Assembly (NCBI RefSeq): GCF_014648915.1
Contig: NZ_BMSA01000025.1
Location: forward strand, 62,001 to 126,000
Direction of reading: 5' to 3'
DNA from: Streptomyces phaeofaciens
Lineage (GTDB): Bacteria; Actinomycetota; Actinomycetes; Streptomycetales; Streptomycetaceae
DNA: 64,000 nt
Shown: piece after piece, positions 52,419 through 60,521 of the stretch
Numbering within the stretch: position 1 is the first letter of the stretch
Layout of the letters: every line of letters starts with the position of its first letter
The notes under the pieces: generated by a model
Seen by the model: only the letters and a program-made list of their open reading frames with translations
Database searches by the model: none
What the model was told of the DNA's origin: nothing
Position numbers and translations under genes: made by a program

Positions 52419-54659
52419 ATGATTCACGTCGGTGTCGTGGAGAGCAACCTCTCCGGGTCCGGCTTCGAAGGCCTGCAGATCATCAAGGAACTCGACTGCC
52501 GCGTCACCTTCTTCACCCGCGACCTGGACCGGTATCTGCAAGTCCCGGGCGGGCCGGCCTACTTCGACGACTACGTCGACGAGATCGTCCACTGCGAGAC
52601 GAACATCCTCGACGAGCTCCTGCCGCACGTGCACGCGGCCGGGGCCGAGCACCCCTTCGACGCGTTCCTGACCCTGGCGGAGTACGACGTGGTCGTGGCC
52701 GCCGAGGTGGCGGTCCGCCTCGGACTGCCCACGGTCAGCGTCGACGGCGTCGCGACGGCACGCAACAAGGCGTTGATGCGCCGGCGCTGCGCCGAACTCG
52801 GCGTCGCGATACCGGCGTTCCGCACCGTGCGGAATCCCGCCGAGGCCGCGGCGGCCGCGGCGGAGATCGGCCTGCCCTGTGTGGTGAAACCGGCCGACGA
52901 GACCAGCAGTGCCGACGTCCGGCTGGTGGACACCGCCGCGCAGGCCGCTGAACATGTCGCGCTGATCCAGTCCCGGGTGGAGAACACCCGCGGCCAAACC
53001 CGCTACCACGAGCTGATGGTCGAGGAGTACCTGAGCGGTCCCGAGGTCAGTGTGGAGGTGCTGGCCGACGGCGACCGGTACGAGGTGTTCGGCGTGACCG
53101 ACAAGTCGGTCGTGGGCCAGGGCTACTTCGTCGAGCTGGCCCACACCTTCCCCTCCAGCCTGCCCGCGCCGGTGGTGCGCGCCTGCGGCGACCTGGCCGT
53201 GGAGGCGCTCCGCGCGGTCGGGTTCGACCTGGGCATGGCCCATGTCGAGATCAAGGTGACCGCGTCCGGGCCCAAGCTCATCGAGATCAATCCGAGGCCC
53301 GCCGGCGGCAAGATCACCTACCTCGTCGACCGCGCCCTCGGCATCCGGTCCCTGGAGCTGGTGGCCCGGCAGTATCTCGGGCAGCCGCTGCCGGCCCGGG
53401 TGCTGCCCGAGCGCCCGGTCGGCGGTGCGGCCATCCGCTATCTGACCGCGCGGCCCGGGCGAGTCGTGTCGGTCAGCGGCCGGCAGCGCGCTGCCGCCCT
53501 GCCCGGCGTCGAGGAGGTCGTCGTCAAGCCCAAACCGGGTTCCGTGGTACGGGAGTTGCGCCGCAACGGCGACCGCGCCGGTCATGTACTCGTGGTGGCC
53601 GAGACCGCCGAGCTGGCGGCGCGCACCGCGGAGGCCGCCGCGCAGGAGATCGGCATCCGTACCGAGCCGGTCGTCCGTCGCCCGGTCGCGGAGTCCCTGG
53701 TCGACCTGATCGGCGGTACGCCGCTGCTCCGACTGCCGGTTCACCGCATCGTGGACGGAGTCCCGGGCGATGCCGAGGTGCTGGCGAAGCTGGAGCTGTT
53801 CAACCCCTGGTCCAGCAGCAAGGACCGGGCCGCGCTGTCGATGCTGCGCGGCGCCGAGGAGCGGGGGCTGCTCACCCCGGGCGACGGCACCGTGATCGAG
53901 GCGACCTCGGGCAACACCGGTATCTCGCTGGCCGCGCTGGCGGCGGCACGCGGGTACCGCTGCGTCATCGTGCTGCCGGACAACGCCACCCAGGAGCGGG
54001 TGGCCATGCTCCGCTCGCTCGGCGCCGAGGTCGTACGGACCCCGCACACGGGCGGCTACCAGGCGGCGGTCGACAAGGCCGGGGAACTCCACCGGCAGAC
54101 CCCCGGGTCGTGGTTCTGCTGCCAGCACGACAACCCGGACAACACACGGGCGCACTACGAGACGACCGGCCCGGAGATCTGGAGCGACGCCGACGGACGG
54201 ATCGACGTGTTCGTCTGCGGAGTGGGCACCGGTGGCACGCTCAGCGGCGCGGGGCGGTACCTGCGCGAGAGTCATCCCGCGGTCCGGATCGTCGCGGTGG
54301 AACCGGCGGGCTCGCCGCTGCTGTCCGGCGGCGAACCCGGCACGCACACCATTCCGGGCTTCAACGGCGGTTTCATCGCGCCCACCACGGAACGCAACCT
54401 CATCGACGAGGTCATCGCGGTGTCCGACGTGGACGCCCTGGAGACCACCCGGCGGCTCGCGCTGCGCGCCGGCCTGATGGTCGGTGTCTCGGCCGGCGCC
54501 GTCGTCCACGCGTCCGGTGTCCTGGCCGCCCGTCCGGAGTACCGGGGCCGGCGCATCGTGACCCTGCTGCCCGACACCGGCGAGCGGTATCTGAGCCTGC
54601 TCGGTAGCGAGGCCGAGTCGGTTCCGGCCGGGCCTGCCCTCAGCGGCGGTGCCCGGTGA
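52419..54659 (+). CDS. Fusion: L-amino-acid-ligase-type ATP-grasp domain plus cysteine-synthase-like PLP domain
   Basis: 746 residues. Residues 1 to ~420 are an ATP-grasp ligase with CVVKPADETSSADVRLV (ATP-binding Lys), LMVEEYLSGPEVSVEVL, a metal-binding PKLIEINPRPAGGKI and the ligase C-terminal subdomain (AIRYLTARPGRVVSVSG to AGHVLVVAETAELAARTAE). From ~428 the chain is a CysK/CBS-type enzyme: LIGGTPLLRL, PLP Lys468 in NPWSSSKDRAAL, TSGNTGISLA, GVGTGGTLSGAGRYL and VGVSAGAVVHA. It should therefore both make an aminoacrylate from O-acetylserine and form an amide bond. GTGA overlaps the next gene's start. I know of no characterised enzyme with this fusion. Confidence 0.92.
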   Translation: MIHVGVVESNLSGSGFEGLQIIKELDCRVTFFTRDLDRYLQVPGGPAYFDDYVDEIVHCETNILDELLPHVHAAGAEHPFDAFLTLAEYDVVVAAEVAVRLGLPTVSVDGVATARNKALMRRRCAELGVAIPAFRTVRNPAEAAAAAAEIGLPCVVKPADETSSADVRLVDTAAQAAEHVALIQSRVENTRGQTRYHELMVEEYLSGPEVSVEVLADGDRYEVFGVTDKSVVGQGYFVELAHTFPSSLPAPVVRACGDLAVEALRAVGFDLGMAHVEIKVTASGPKLIEINPRPAGGKITYLVDRALGIRSLELVARQYLGQPLPARVLPERPVGGAAIRYLTARPGRVVSVSGRQRAAALPGVEEVVVKPKPGSVVRELRRNGDRAGHVLVVAETAELAARTAEAAAQEIGIRTEPVVRRPVAESLVDLIGGTPLLRLPVHRIVDGVPGDAEVLAKLELFNPWSSSKDRAALSMLRGAEERGLLTPGDGTVIEATSGNTGISLAALAAARGYRCVIVLPDNATQERVAMLRSLGAEVVRTPHTGGYQAAVDKAGELHRQTPGSWFCCQHDNPDNTRAHYETTGPEIWSDADGRIDVFVCGVGTGGTLSGAGRYLRESHPAVRIVAVEPAGSPLLSGGEPGTHTIPGFNGGFIAPTTERNLIDEVIAVSDVDALETTRRLALRAGLMVGVSAGAVVHASGVLAARPEYRGRRIVTLLPDTGERYLSLLGSEAESVPAGPALSGGAR

Positions 54660-55930
54660 CGGCGCCCGGACCCACCGACGACCGGCCCCGCCTGCTGATG
54701 GTGATGCCCTACCGCCAGTTCGTGCGGAAAGCACGGGCCGAGGGGTTCTGGGTCGGTGCGATCTGGGACCCCCGGCTGGAGTCGCCGGAATACCTCGACG
54801 ACGTGCGCGCACTGGCGGACCTGTTCGTGTCGGTCGACTTCCAGGACCCGGAGCTGCTGCGCCGCACCCTTCGCGAGGTGGCCCGCGAGCACCGCGCGAC
54901 GGTGATCTACCACATCGGCAGGGAGGAGACGATGGTCACCGCCCACGAGGTGGCCGAGGAGCTGCACGCCGAGCTGAACCCGGCCGCGGCGATCCGCTTC
55001 CTCGCCGACAAGCACGCGATGCGGGACCTGCTCGCCCGGCGCGGGATCTCCCCGGTGTCCTTCGAGGCCACACCGACGCGGCGGGAGGTGCCGGAGGCGG
55101 TCGAGCGGATCGGCTACCCGGCCGTGGTCAAGCCGACCGCGCTCGCCGGCAGCCGAGGCGTGTTCCTGTGGCAGGACGCGCGGGACCGGACGGCCTGGAC
55201 CGCACTCGTCGACCAGTACGGCTACGACGGCCCGTTCCTCGTCGAGGAGTACCTGCGGGGTCCCGAATACAGCGTGGAGACGCTGAGCAGAGACGGCCGG
55301 CACCAAGTCGTCGGCATCACCGAGAAGCTGCTGGGCCCCCCGCCGCTGTTCGTGGAGGTGGGGCACGTCCATCCGGCGCCGCTGCCCCAGGACCGCCGGC
55401 GGGCCGTCGAGGAACTCACCACGGAGTTCCTCACGGCATGCGGGTACCGGTTCGGCCCCGCGCACACCGAGGTGATCTGGACAGCGCGCGGCCCGCGCGT
55501 CGTCGAGTCGCAGGCCCGGCTCGGCGGTGACCGCATACCGCGACTCGTCGAGTTGGCCACCGGACTCGACATCGAGCGGGCGATCTTCGCCGCCCTGGCG
55601 GACAGGCCGGCCGAGCCCGTCGAGCCGACGGCGACCGCGATCGTGCGGTTCTTCACCTTCCCGCCCGGCCGTGTCGGCGAGATCCATGGCCTGGAGAGGG
55701 CCGCTCGGCTCGGACACGTCGACGAGCTGAGCCTCCGGCTGCGCCCGGGCGACACCGTGCCCGAGGTCCGGGACTCCAAGAGCCGCCACGGGCACGTCAT
55801 CGTCCTCGGCTCCTCTCCCAAGGAGGCCCAGGCCCGGTGTGCGGAGGTGCTCGCCGCCATCGAGGTCGTCATCGACGACAGGCCCGTACGAGCGGACGGT
55901 CGCGCCGAGGCGCTCGGGACGCCCGTTTGA
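54656..55930 (+). CDS. ATP-grasp ligase of the L-amino-acid ligase type (second copy)
   Basis: 424 residues, paralogous to the ATP-grasp part of the preceding fusion. It has YPAVVKPTALAGSRGVFLW, FLVEEYLRGPEYSVETL, GPRVVESQARLGGDRI and a C-terminal subdomain (AIVRFFTFPPGRVGEIHG to HGHVIVLGSSPKEAQAR). It should ligate two amino acids or an amino acid and another carboxylate through an acyl phosphate. The start GTG overlaps the fusion's TGA. The stop TGA lies inside the TTGAC that appears to be the end of the TnpB element, so the last few codons may have been changed by the insertion. Confidence 0.9.
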   Translation: MTAPGPTDDRPRLLMVMPYRQFVRKARAEGFWVGAIWDPRLESPEYLDDVRALADLFVSVDFQDPELLRRTLREVAREHRATVIYHIGREETMVTAHEVAEELHAELNPAAAIRFLADKHAMRDLLARRGISPVSFEATPTRREVPEAVERIGYPAVVKPTALAGSRGVFLWQDARDRTAWTALVDQYGYDGPFLVEEYLRGPEYSVETLSRDGRHQVVGITEKLLGPPPLFVEVGHVHPAPLPQDRRRAVEELTTEFLTACGYRFGPAHTEVIWTARGPRVVESQARLGGDRIPRLVELATGLDIERAIFAALADRPAEPVEPTATAIVRFFTFPPGRVGEIHGLERAARLGHVDELSLRLRPGDTVPEVRDSKSRHGHVIVLGSSPKEAQARCAEVLAAIEVVIDDRPVRADGRAEALGTPV

Positions 55931-55939
55931 CTTCCTCCC

Positions 55940-55953
55940 CCGCCTAAAGGCGG
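55940..55953 (-). ncRNA. Terminal hairpin of the element, presumed 3' part of an omega-RNA
   Basis: The 5-bp stem with a TTTA loop contains the TAG stop of tnpB on the minus strand. In TnpB systems the guide scaffold overlaps the 3' end of the gene and the guide is taken from beyond the element end. Here that would be the 3' part of the second ATP-grasp gene, read antisense. The RNA itself is inferred, not seen. Confidence 0.4.
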
Positions 55954-57152
55954 TGGATTCCAGCGGTCACCCGCTGGGCTTCCTGCTTCACCGACGACCG
56001 CCCCGTCCGGGAGGACTCCCGTTGAGGTCTTACACCGTCTCCACAGGCAGACGCCGCCAGCCCGGCGGCCAGGATGTTGCGTGCCGCGTTCACGTCACGG
56101 TCATGCACACTGCCGCAGTCACACGTCCACTCACGGACGTTCAGCGGCAGCTTCCCGCAGATCGTGCCGCACGCCCCGCACAGCTTCGAGCTGGCAAACC
56201 AGCGGTCGACCACCACGAGTTCGCGCCCGTACCAGGCGCACTTGTACTCCAGCATGGAGCGCAGTTCCGTCCAGGCCGCGTCGGAGATGGCACGCGCCAG
56301 GGTGTGGTTCTTGATCAGGTTGCGGACGGTGAGATCCTCGATCACGACCGTTTGGTTCTCACGGACGAGCCGAGTGGTGAGTTTGTGCAGAAAGTCACGG
56401 CGGCGGTCGGCGATCCGAGCGTGGACCCTGGCGACCTTCCGGCGTGCCCTTTCCCGGTTGTTAGAGCCCTTGGCCTTGCGGGACAGCTCCCGCTGAGCCT
56501 TCGCCATCCGGCCCCGGTCGCGGCGCTCGTGCCGGGGGTTGGTGATCTTCTCTCCGGTGGACAGGGTCACCAGCGAGGTGATCCCGGCGTCGATGCCGAC
56601 GGCTGTGCCCGTGGCCGGGGCAGGAGCGATGGTGTCTTCGCACAGCAGGGACACGAACCAGCGCCCCGCGCTGTCGCGGGAGACGGTCACCGTGGTCGGC
56701 TCCGCCCCCTCCGGGAGTGGGCGCGACCAGCAAATCTCCAGCGGCGTCGTCATCTTCGCCAGCGTCAGGCGTCCATCACGCCACGTGAAAGCGGAGCGGG
56801 TGTACTCCGCGCTCGCGCGGGACTTCTTCCGGCTCTTGTACCGCGGATACTTGGACCGCTTGGCGAAGAAGCTCCCGAACGCCGTCTGAAGGTGGCGCAG
56901 TGCCTGCTGCAGCGGGACGGAGGACACCTCGGCGAGGAAGGCGAGTTCTTCGGTCTTCTTCCACTCGGTCAGCGCGGCGGAGGACTGGAGGTAGGAGACA
57001 CGGCGCTGCTCGCCGTACCAGGCATGGGTGCGCTCCTCCAGGGCCAGGTTGTAGACCAGGCGAACACAGCCGAACGTACGCGACAGCGCCGCTGCCTGCT
57101 CGTCCGTCGGATAGAAGCGGTACTTGAACGCCCGCTTCACGTGCTGCGCCAT
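55944..57152 (-). CDS. tnpB: TnpB, RNA-guided endonuclease of IS605-type elements
   Basis: 402 residues, full length. The N-terminal domain starts RAFKYRFYPTDEQAAALSRTFGCVRLVYNLALEER, as in OrfB_IS605 proteins. The RuvC-like nuclease has Asp in GIDAGI (about 186), Glu in VVIEDLTV (about 270) and Asp in HDRDVNAARN (about 352). The zinc ribbon has CGACGTICG and CDCG (Cys about 325-345). All catalytic residues are present, so the protein should be active. TnpB promotes retention of the element by cutting the empty site. It sits between two ligase genes of the cluster, in opposite orientation. Confidence 0.93.
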   Translation of the reverse strand: MAQHVKRAFKYRFYPTDEQAAALSRTFGCVRLVYNLALEERTHAWYGEQRRVSYLQSSAALTEWKKTEELAFLAEVSSVPLQQALRHLQTAFGSFFAKRSKYPRYKSRKKSRASAEYTRSAFTWRDGRLTLAKMTTPLEICWSRPLPEGAEPTTVTVSRDSAGRWFVSLLCEDTIAPAPATGTAVGIDAGITSLVTLSTGEKITNPRHERRDRGRMAKAQRELSRKAKGSNNRERARRKVARVHARIADRRRDFLHKLTTRLVRENQTVVIEDLTVRNLIKNHTLARAISDAAWTELRSMLEYKCAWYGRELVVVDRWFASSKLCGACGTICGKLPLNVREWTCDCGSVHDRDVNAARNILAAGLAASACGDGVRPQRESSRTGRSSVKQEAQRVTAGIHRL

Positions 57153-57310
57153 ACCTCACATCCTCTCACTTCCTGTGCAAGCGCAGGGGTACGACCGCCG
57201 GTCGACAAACGCCGAACCGCCCTGCTGGCGACTCGGCCTTCCCTGCCCTGCTCCGCAGGAGTCCGTTCCCGCCTCGGCCCGAAGGCCGGGGTATCCACGG
57301 AGGAATTCCG

Positions 57311-57358
57311 ATGAGCGCCGTCGGTCACCAGTCCCCCCACCCCGAAGAAAGGCAGTGA
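57311..57358 (+). CDS. Tiny ORF (15 residues) with a strong ribosome site
   Basis: GGAGG lies seven bases before an ATG that encodes MSAVGHQSPHPEERQ and stops. It begins just outside the presumed end of the TnpB element and ends two bases before another short ORF. It may be a translation-coupling leader, a gene-start remnant left by the insertion, or a very short peptide substrate. No family is recognised. Confidence 0.35.
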   Translation: MSAVGHQSPHPEERQ

Positions 57359-57360
57359 CC

Positions 57361-57399
57361 ATGCAGTGGTCCAACCCGACGACCAGGAGGTCGCCATGA
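57361..57399 (+). CDS. Tiny ORF (12 residues) overlapping the third ligase start
   Basis: ATG at 57361 encodes MQWSNPTTRRSP. Its TGA overlaps the ATG of the third ATP-grasp gene (ATGA), and the GGAGG of that gene lies inside it. The arrangement is that of translational coupling. GAAAGG precedes it at nine bases. Function unknown. Confidence 0.3.
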   Translation: MQWSNPTTRRSP

Positions 57400-58652
57400 C
57401 CACCTACGCCAGCGACGCACAGGTGGTGTTCGTCGGCTACAACGCGGCCTACCTGCGCGCGATCGACGGGAGCGTCCCCGGCGGGTCGGTCGTGGTGATC
57501 GAGGAACCCGACATCATCCGCAAGCGGGAACTGCGGGACGCGGCGGCACGCTTCGACTGCCTGGACCGGATCGTCCCGGCGAGCTACCAGCAGTCGGCCG
57601 AGGCCCTCGACCTGGCGGCCGAACTGACAGCCGCGCGCCCGGTGGCCGCCGTCGTCCCGGGTCTGGAGTACGCGGTGCCGGCCACGGCCGCGCTGGCCGA
57701 GAAGCTCGGGCTGCCGGGCGCGACCGAAACGGCCGCGCGGGCGCTGCGGGACAAGGTCCGGCTGCGCGAGGTCTCCGGCGCGGGCGGCGTCCGCAATCCG
57801 CGGTGGCGCGAGGTGCACGGCCCCGCGGACATCCTCGCGTTCGCCGGCGACGGTCCGGTGGTGGTGAAGCCGGCGAACCGGCAGGCGAGTGTCGGCGTGC
57901 AGCTGCTGGACTCGGTCGACGCCACCACCGCGGCGCGGGCGTGGGAGCGGACGTCGTCGGCGGCCGAGTACGAGCAGGTGCCCGACCGGCAGCTGGCGTG
58001 GCGCTTCCTCGCCGAGGAACGCCTGCGAGGTCCCGAGTACAGCGTGGAGGCGCTGGTACGGGAGGGCGAGATCGTCTTCGAGAACGTCACGGCCAAGACG
58101 GTCGTCCCGGGGCCGTATCCCGTCGAACTCGGTCATCTGCTGCCCGCTCCGCTCGACCGGGACACGCAGACCGCGTTCGCGACGGCCATGCGGGCGCTGG
58201 TCGCCGCGATCGGCTTCGGGACGGGCATCCTGCACGCGGAGTGGATCCTGACCGAGTCGGGCCCGACGCTGGTCGAATGCGCCGGCCGCTGCCCCGGTGA
58301 CTACCTGATCGATCTCATCGACCTGGCCTACGACACACGGATCAGGCTGACTCTCATCGACCTGTTGGCCGGCCGTCCGGTCACGCTGCCCCCGTCCGCG
58401 CGGCAGACCTCGGCGATCCGGTTCCTGGCCGCCGAGCCGGGCACCGTGACAGGGGTGGCCGGGGTGGACACAGCACAGGGGTTGCCCGGCGTGCAGGTCG
58501 CGGAGGTGGATGTCGAGCCAGGCCAGGAGGTCAGGCCGTGGGCGTCCTCCTGGGACCGCGCCGGGCATGTCATCGCGACCGGGCCGGACGCGGACACCAC
58601 CCGTCAACGCGTCCTGGACGCGGACGCCGCCATCCGCATCGCTACCGATTGA
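57396..58652 (+). CDS. ATP-grasp ligase of the L-amino-acid ligase type (third copy)
   Basis: 418 residues, paralogous to the other two ligases: GPVVVKPANRQASVGVQLL, FLAEERLRGPEYSVEAL, GPTLVECAGRCPGDYLID, then AIRFLAAEPGTVTGVAG to AGHVIATGPDADTTRQRV. In the metal-binding loop ECAGRCPGD replaces the more common EINPRPGGD, a change that may reflect a different active-site geometry. The ATG follows AGGAGG at five bases. The exporter starts seven bases after the stop. With two other ligases in the cluster, three ATP-dependent condensations are implied. Confidence 0.92.
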   Translation: MTTYASDAQVVFVGYNAAYLRAIDGSVPGGSVVVIEEPDIIRKRELRDAAARFDCLDRIVPASYQQSAEALDLAAELTAARPVAAVVPGLEYAVPATAALAEKLGLPGATETAARALRDKVRLREVSGAGGVRNPRWREVHGPADILAFAGDGPVVVKPANRQASVGVQLLDSVDATTAARAWERTSSAAEYEQVPDRQLAWRFLAEERLRGPEYSVEALVREGEIVFENVTAKTVVPGPYPVELGHLLPAPLDRDTQTAFATAMRALVAAIGFGTGILHAEWILTESGPTLVECAGRCPGDYLIDLIDLAYDTRIRLTLIDLLAGRPVTLPPSARQTSAIRFLAAEPGTVTGVAGVDTAQGLPGVQVAEVDVEPGQEVRPWASSWDRAGHVIATGPDADTTRQRVLDADAAIRIATD

Positions 58653-58659
58653 GGAGAAC

Positions 58660-59925
58660 ATGTCTGTTCTGTGGCAACGCGTCCGCGGATGGCGCGGGTC
58701 CATGCCCGGAGGGTCGGTCGGAGTACGGCTGGCCGTGATGGCGATGATCGACGCGGTGGGCACCGGTGCCTTCCTGGCCGTCTCCGTGCCGTTCATCACC
58801 AGGTCGGTCCACCTGTCGGAGGGCGACCTCGGTCTCGGCCTGGCCCTGTCCGCCGCCATCGCCCTGGGCACGGCCATCCCGATCGGCGTCCTGGCCGACC
58901 GGATCGGCCCGAAGAAGGTGCTGGTCGGGGTGAGCCTGTGGCGCTGCGCCTGCTTCGTCGTCTACCCGCTCGTGCAGAACCTGTGGCAGTTCCTGACCGT
59001 GGTGTGCCTGCTCGGCCTGGTCGACAAGGCCGCGGCACCGATGGAACAGGCCCTGGTCGGGCAGGCCACGGCGACCGACGACCGGGTCAGGGTGGTCGCG
59101 ATCCTCCGGTCGCTGCGCAACGTCGGCTTCACCGTCGGCGCCCTCCTGGGCGCCATCGGGCTGCTGATCGACACCCGCGCGGGGTACAGCGCGATTCTGC
59201 TGGTCAACGCCGCCTCCTTCGCCGTGCTCGCGAGTCTGGCCTCCCGGCTGCCGGTGCTCAGTGCGCCGGCGAAGAGCCTGCGCCGGCGTTTCTCGGTCAG
59301 TGTGCTGCGCGACGGATCGTTCCTGTCGTTCACCGGCATCAACGCCGTGCTCACCATGCACATGACCCTGCTGAGCATCGGCATCCCGCTCTGGATCGTC
59401 GGACACACCGACGTCTCCGCAGCGCTGATCTCGCCCCTGGTGGCGGTCAACACCGTGCTCGCCGTCGCCCTGCAAGTGCGGGCCAGCCGGGGAACCGACA
59501 CCATCGCCGGCGCAGCCCGGGCCCTGGTACGGGCCGGCATCTCCCTCGCGGTCTGCTGCCTGCTGCTTGTCGCGGCGCCGAAGCTGCCGGTCGTCCTGGC
59601 CGTCGGCGTGCTGCTGCTGGCCATGGTCGCGCTGACCGGCGGCGAGTTGTTCCAGTCCGCCGGTGGCTGGGGCGGCTCCTATCTGCTCGCGGTGCCCGGC
59701 CAGGAGGGCGTCTACCTCTCGGTCTTCTGGCTCGGCGTGGCCGTCCAGCAGATCGCGGCACCGGTCCTGGTCAGCCTGGTCGTCACATCCGGCACCACGG
59801 GATGGGTCGTGCTGGCGGCGCTGTTCGCCGTCTGCGGCTTCGCCGCGCCCGTCATCGGCCGATGGGCACAGGCGCAGGCGGACAGCAGACCTCGACCGGA
59901 CCCGAGCCTGGCCGTGGCCCCGTAA
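58660..59925 (+). CDS. MFS transporter, presumed exporter of the cluster product
   Basis: 421 residues and about 12 hydrophobic segments. Motif A-like GVLADRIGPKKVLVGVSLWR lies after the second helix, and RVVAILRSLRNVGFTVGALLGAIG is the central motif. Pattern matches small-molecule efflux transporters of actinobacterial biosynthetic clusters. GAGGAG lies three bases before the ATG. It starts seven bases after the third ligase, so it belongs to the cluster; export and self-protection are the likely roles. Confidence 0.9.
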   Translation: MSVLWQRVRGWRGSMPGGSVGVRLAVMAMIDAVGTGAFLAVSVPFITRSVHLSEGDLGLGLALSAAIALGTAIPIGVLADRIGPKKVLVGVSLWRCACFVVYPLVQNLWQFLTVVCLLGLVDKAAAPMEQALVGQATATDDRVRVVAILRSLRNVGFTVGALLGAIGLLIDTRAGYSAILLVNAASFAVLASLASRLPVLSAPAKSLRRRFSVSVLRDGSFLSFTGINAVLTMHMTLLSIGIPLWIVGHTDVSAALISPLVAVNTVLAVALQVRASRGTDTIAGAARALVRAGISLAVCCLLLVAAPKLPVVLAVGVLLLAMVALTGGELFQSAGGWGGSYLLAVPGQEGVYLSVFWLGVAVQQIAAPVLVSLVVTSGTTGWVVLAALFAVCGFAAPVIGRWAQAQADSRPRPDPSLAVAP

Positions 59926-59989
59926 CCACCCATGCATGCCGGCCCTGTGGCCGTGTTTCGGCACAGTTGAACAACAACCAAGGAGAGAC

Positions 59990-60442
59990 ATGTCCGTTCC
60001 GCTGTATGTTCCGTCCGGCGAAGGCGAGTTCGTCAACATACGGGACACCAAGAGGACGTACCTCAAGCTCACCACGGCGGACTCCGACGGCGAGTTCGGC
60101 TTCTTCGAGCACCACATGGCTCCGGAGGCGAGCGGCGCCAGCCCGCACATCCACAAGAACTCCACCGAGATGTTCTACGTGGTGAAGGGCGAGATCGAGT
60201 TCACCATCGGCGACCGCAAGGTCGTGGGTGAGCCCGGCGCGTTCGCGTACATCCCCAAGGGCGAGCCGCACGGCTTCACGAACCGGGGCAACGAGGACGC
60301 CACTCTGCTGATCATGTTCTACCCGATCTACAACCGCGAGGACTACTTCCGCGGCCTGGGGCGTCTCACGGCCAACGGGCGCAACCCCAGCCTGGAGGAG
60401 CTGCAGGAGCACATGGCGAAGTACGACCAGTTCATGGTCTGA
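59990..60442 (+). CDS. Cupin-domain protein
   Basis: 150 residues with a complete single cupin: motif 1 PHIHKNSTEMFYVVKGEIEF (two His and Glu as metal ligands) and motif 2 PGAFAYIPKGEPHGFTNRG (third His). The metal site is intact, so an oxygenase, isomerase or decarboxylase role is possible; binding-only cupins exist too. AGGAGA lies three bases before the ATG. It is the last gene before a strong terminator and probably tailors the cluster product. Confidence 0.9.
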   Translation: MSVPLYVPSGEGEFVNIRDTKRTYLKLTTADSDGEFGFFEHHMAPEASGASPHIHKNSTEMFYVVKGEIEFTIGDRKVVGEPGAFAYIPKGEPHGFTNRGNEDATLLIMFYPIYNREDYFRGLGRLTANGRNPSLEELQEHMAKYDQFMV

Positions 60443-60470
60443 CCCGCGCACCCGCGCACCCGCGCCGACG

Positions 60471-60508
60471 AACGGGGCCTGGCAGCGATTCCGCCGCCAG
60501 GCCCCGTT
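60471..60508. terminator. Strong bidirectional terminator closing the cluster
   Basis: AACGGGGCCTGGC and GCCAGGCCCCGTT form a perfect 13-bp stem with a 12-nt loop between the stops of the cupin gene (plus strand, 60442) and the deaminase gene (minus strand, 60522). Confidence 0.88.
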
Positions 60509-60521
60509 GCTCGTACCGTCG

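Larger units (their letters stand above)
55927..57300 (-). mobile_element. IS200/IS605-group element carrying only tnpB (IS1341-like)
   Basis: The element holds one gene, tnpB, on the minus strand, opposite to the cluster. The right end on the minus strand is a small hairpin (CCGCC-TTTA-GGCGG) followed by GGGGAGGAAGTCAA, the usual end of tnpB-only elements. At the other side a second hairpin (CCTCGGCC-CGAA-GGCCGGGG, 57272-57291) followed by TATCC resembles it. There are no inverted terminal repeats or target duplications, as expected. No tnpA transposase is present, so movement would need one in trans. The outer limit near 57300 is an estimate. Confidence 0.7.

Noticed and set aside
51630..54812. 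A 1060-codon minus-strand frame opposite the SAT and ligase genes
   Set aside because: It mirrors the real plus-strand genes, whose catalytic motifs and overlapping starts are clear.
57311..57399. The tiny ORFs as graspetide (omega-ester peptide) precursors for the ATP-grasp enzymes
   Set aside because: They are only 15 and 12 residues, lack a leader and the repeated Thr/Ser-acidic core. The ligases are of the free amino-acid type.
52419..58652. A D-cycloserine-type pathway, because SAT, a CysK homologue and an ATP-grasp enzyme co-occur
   Set aside because: The arginase-like, racemase and haem-protein genes of that pathway are missing. The ligases have peptide-ligase C-terminal subdomains, and an indigoidine-type NRPS is present.
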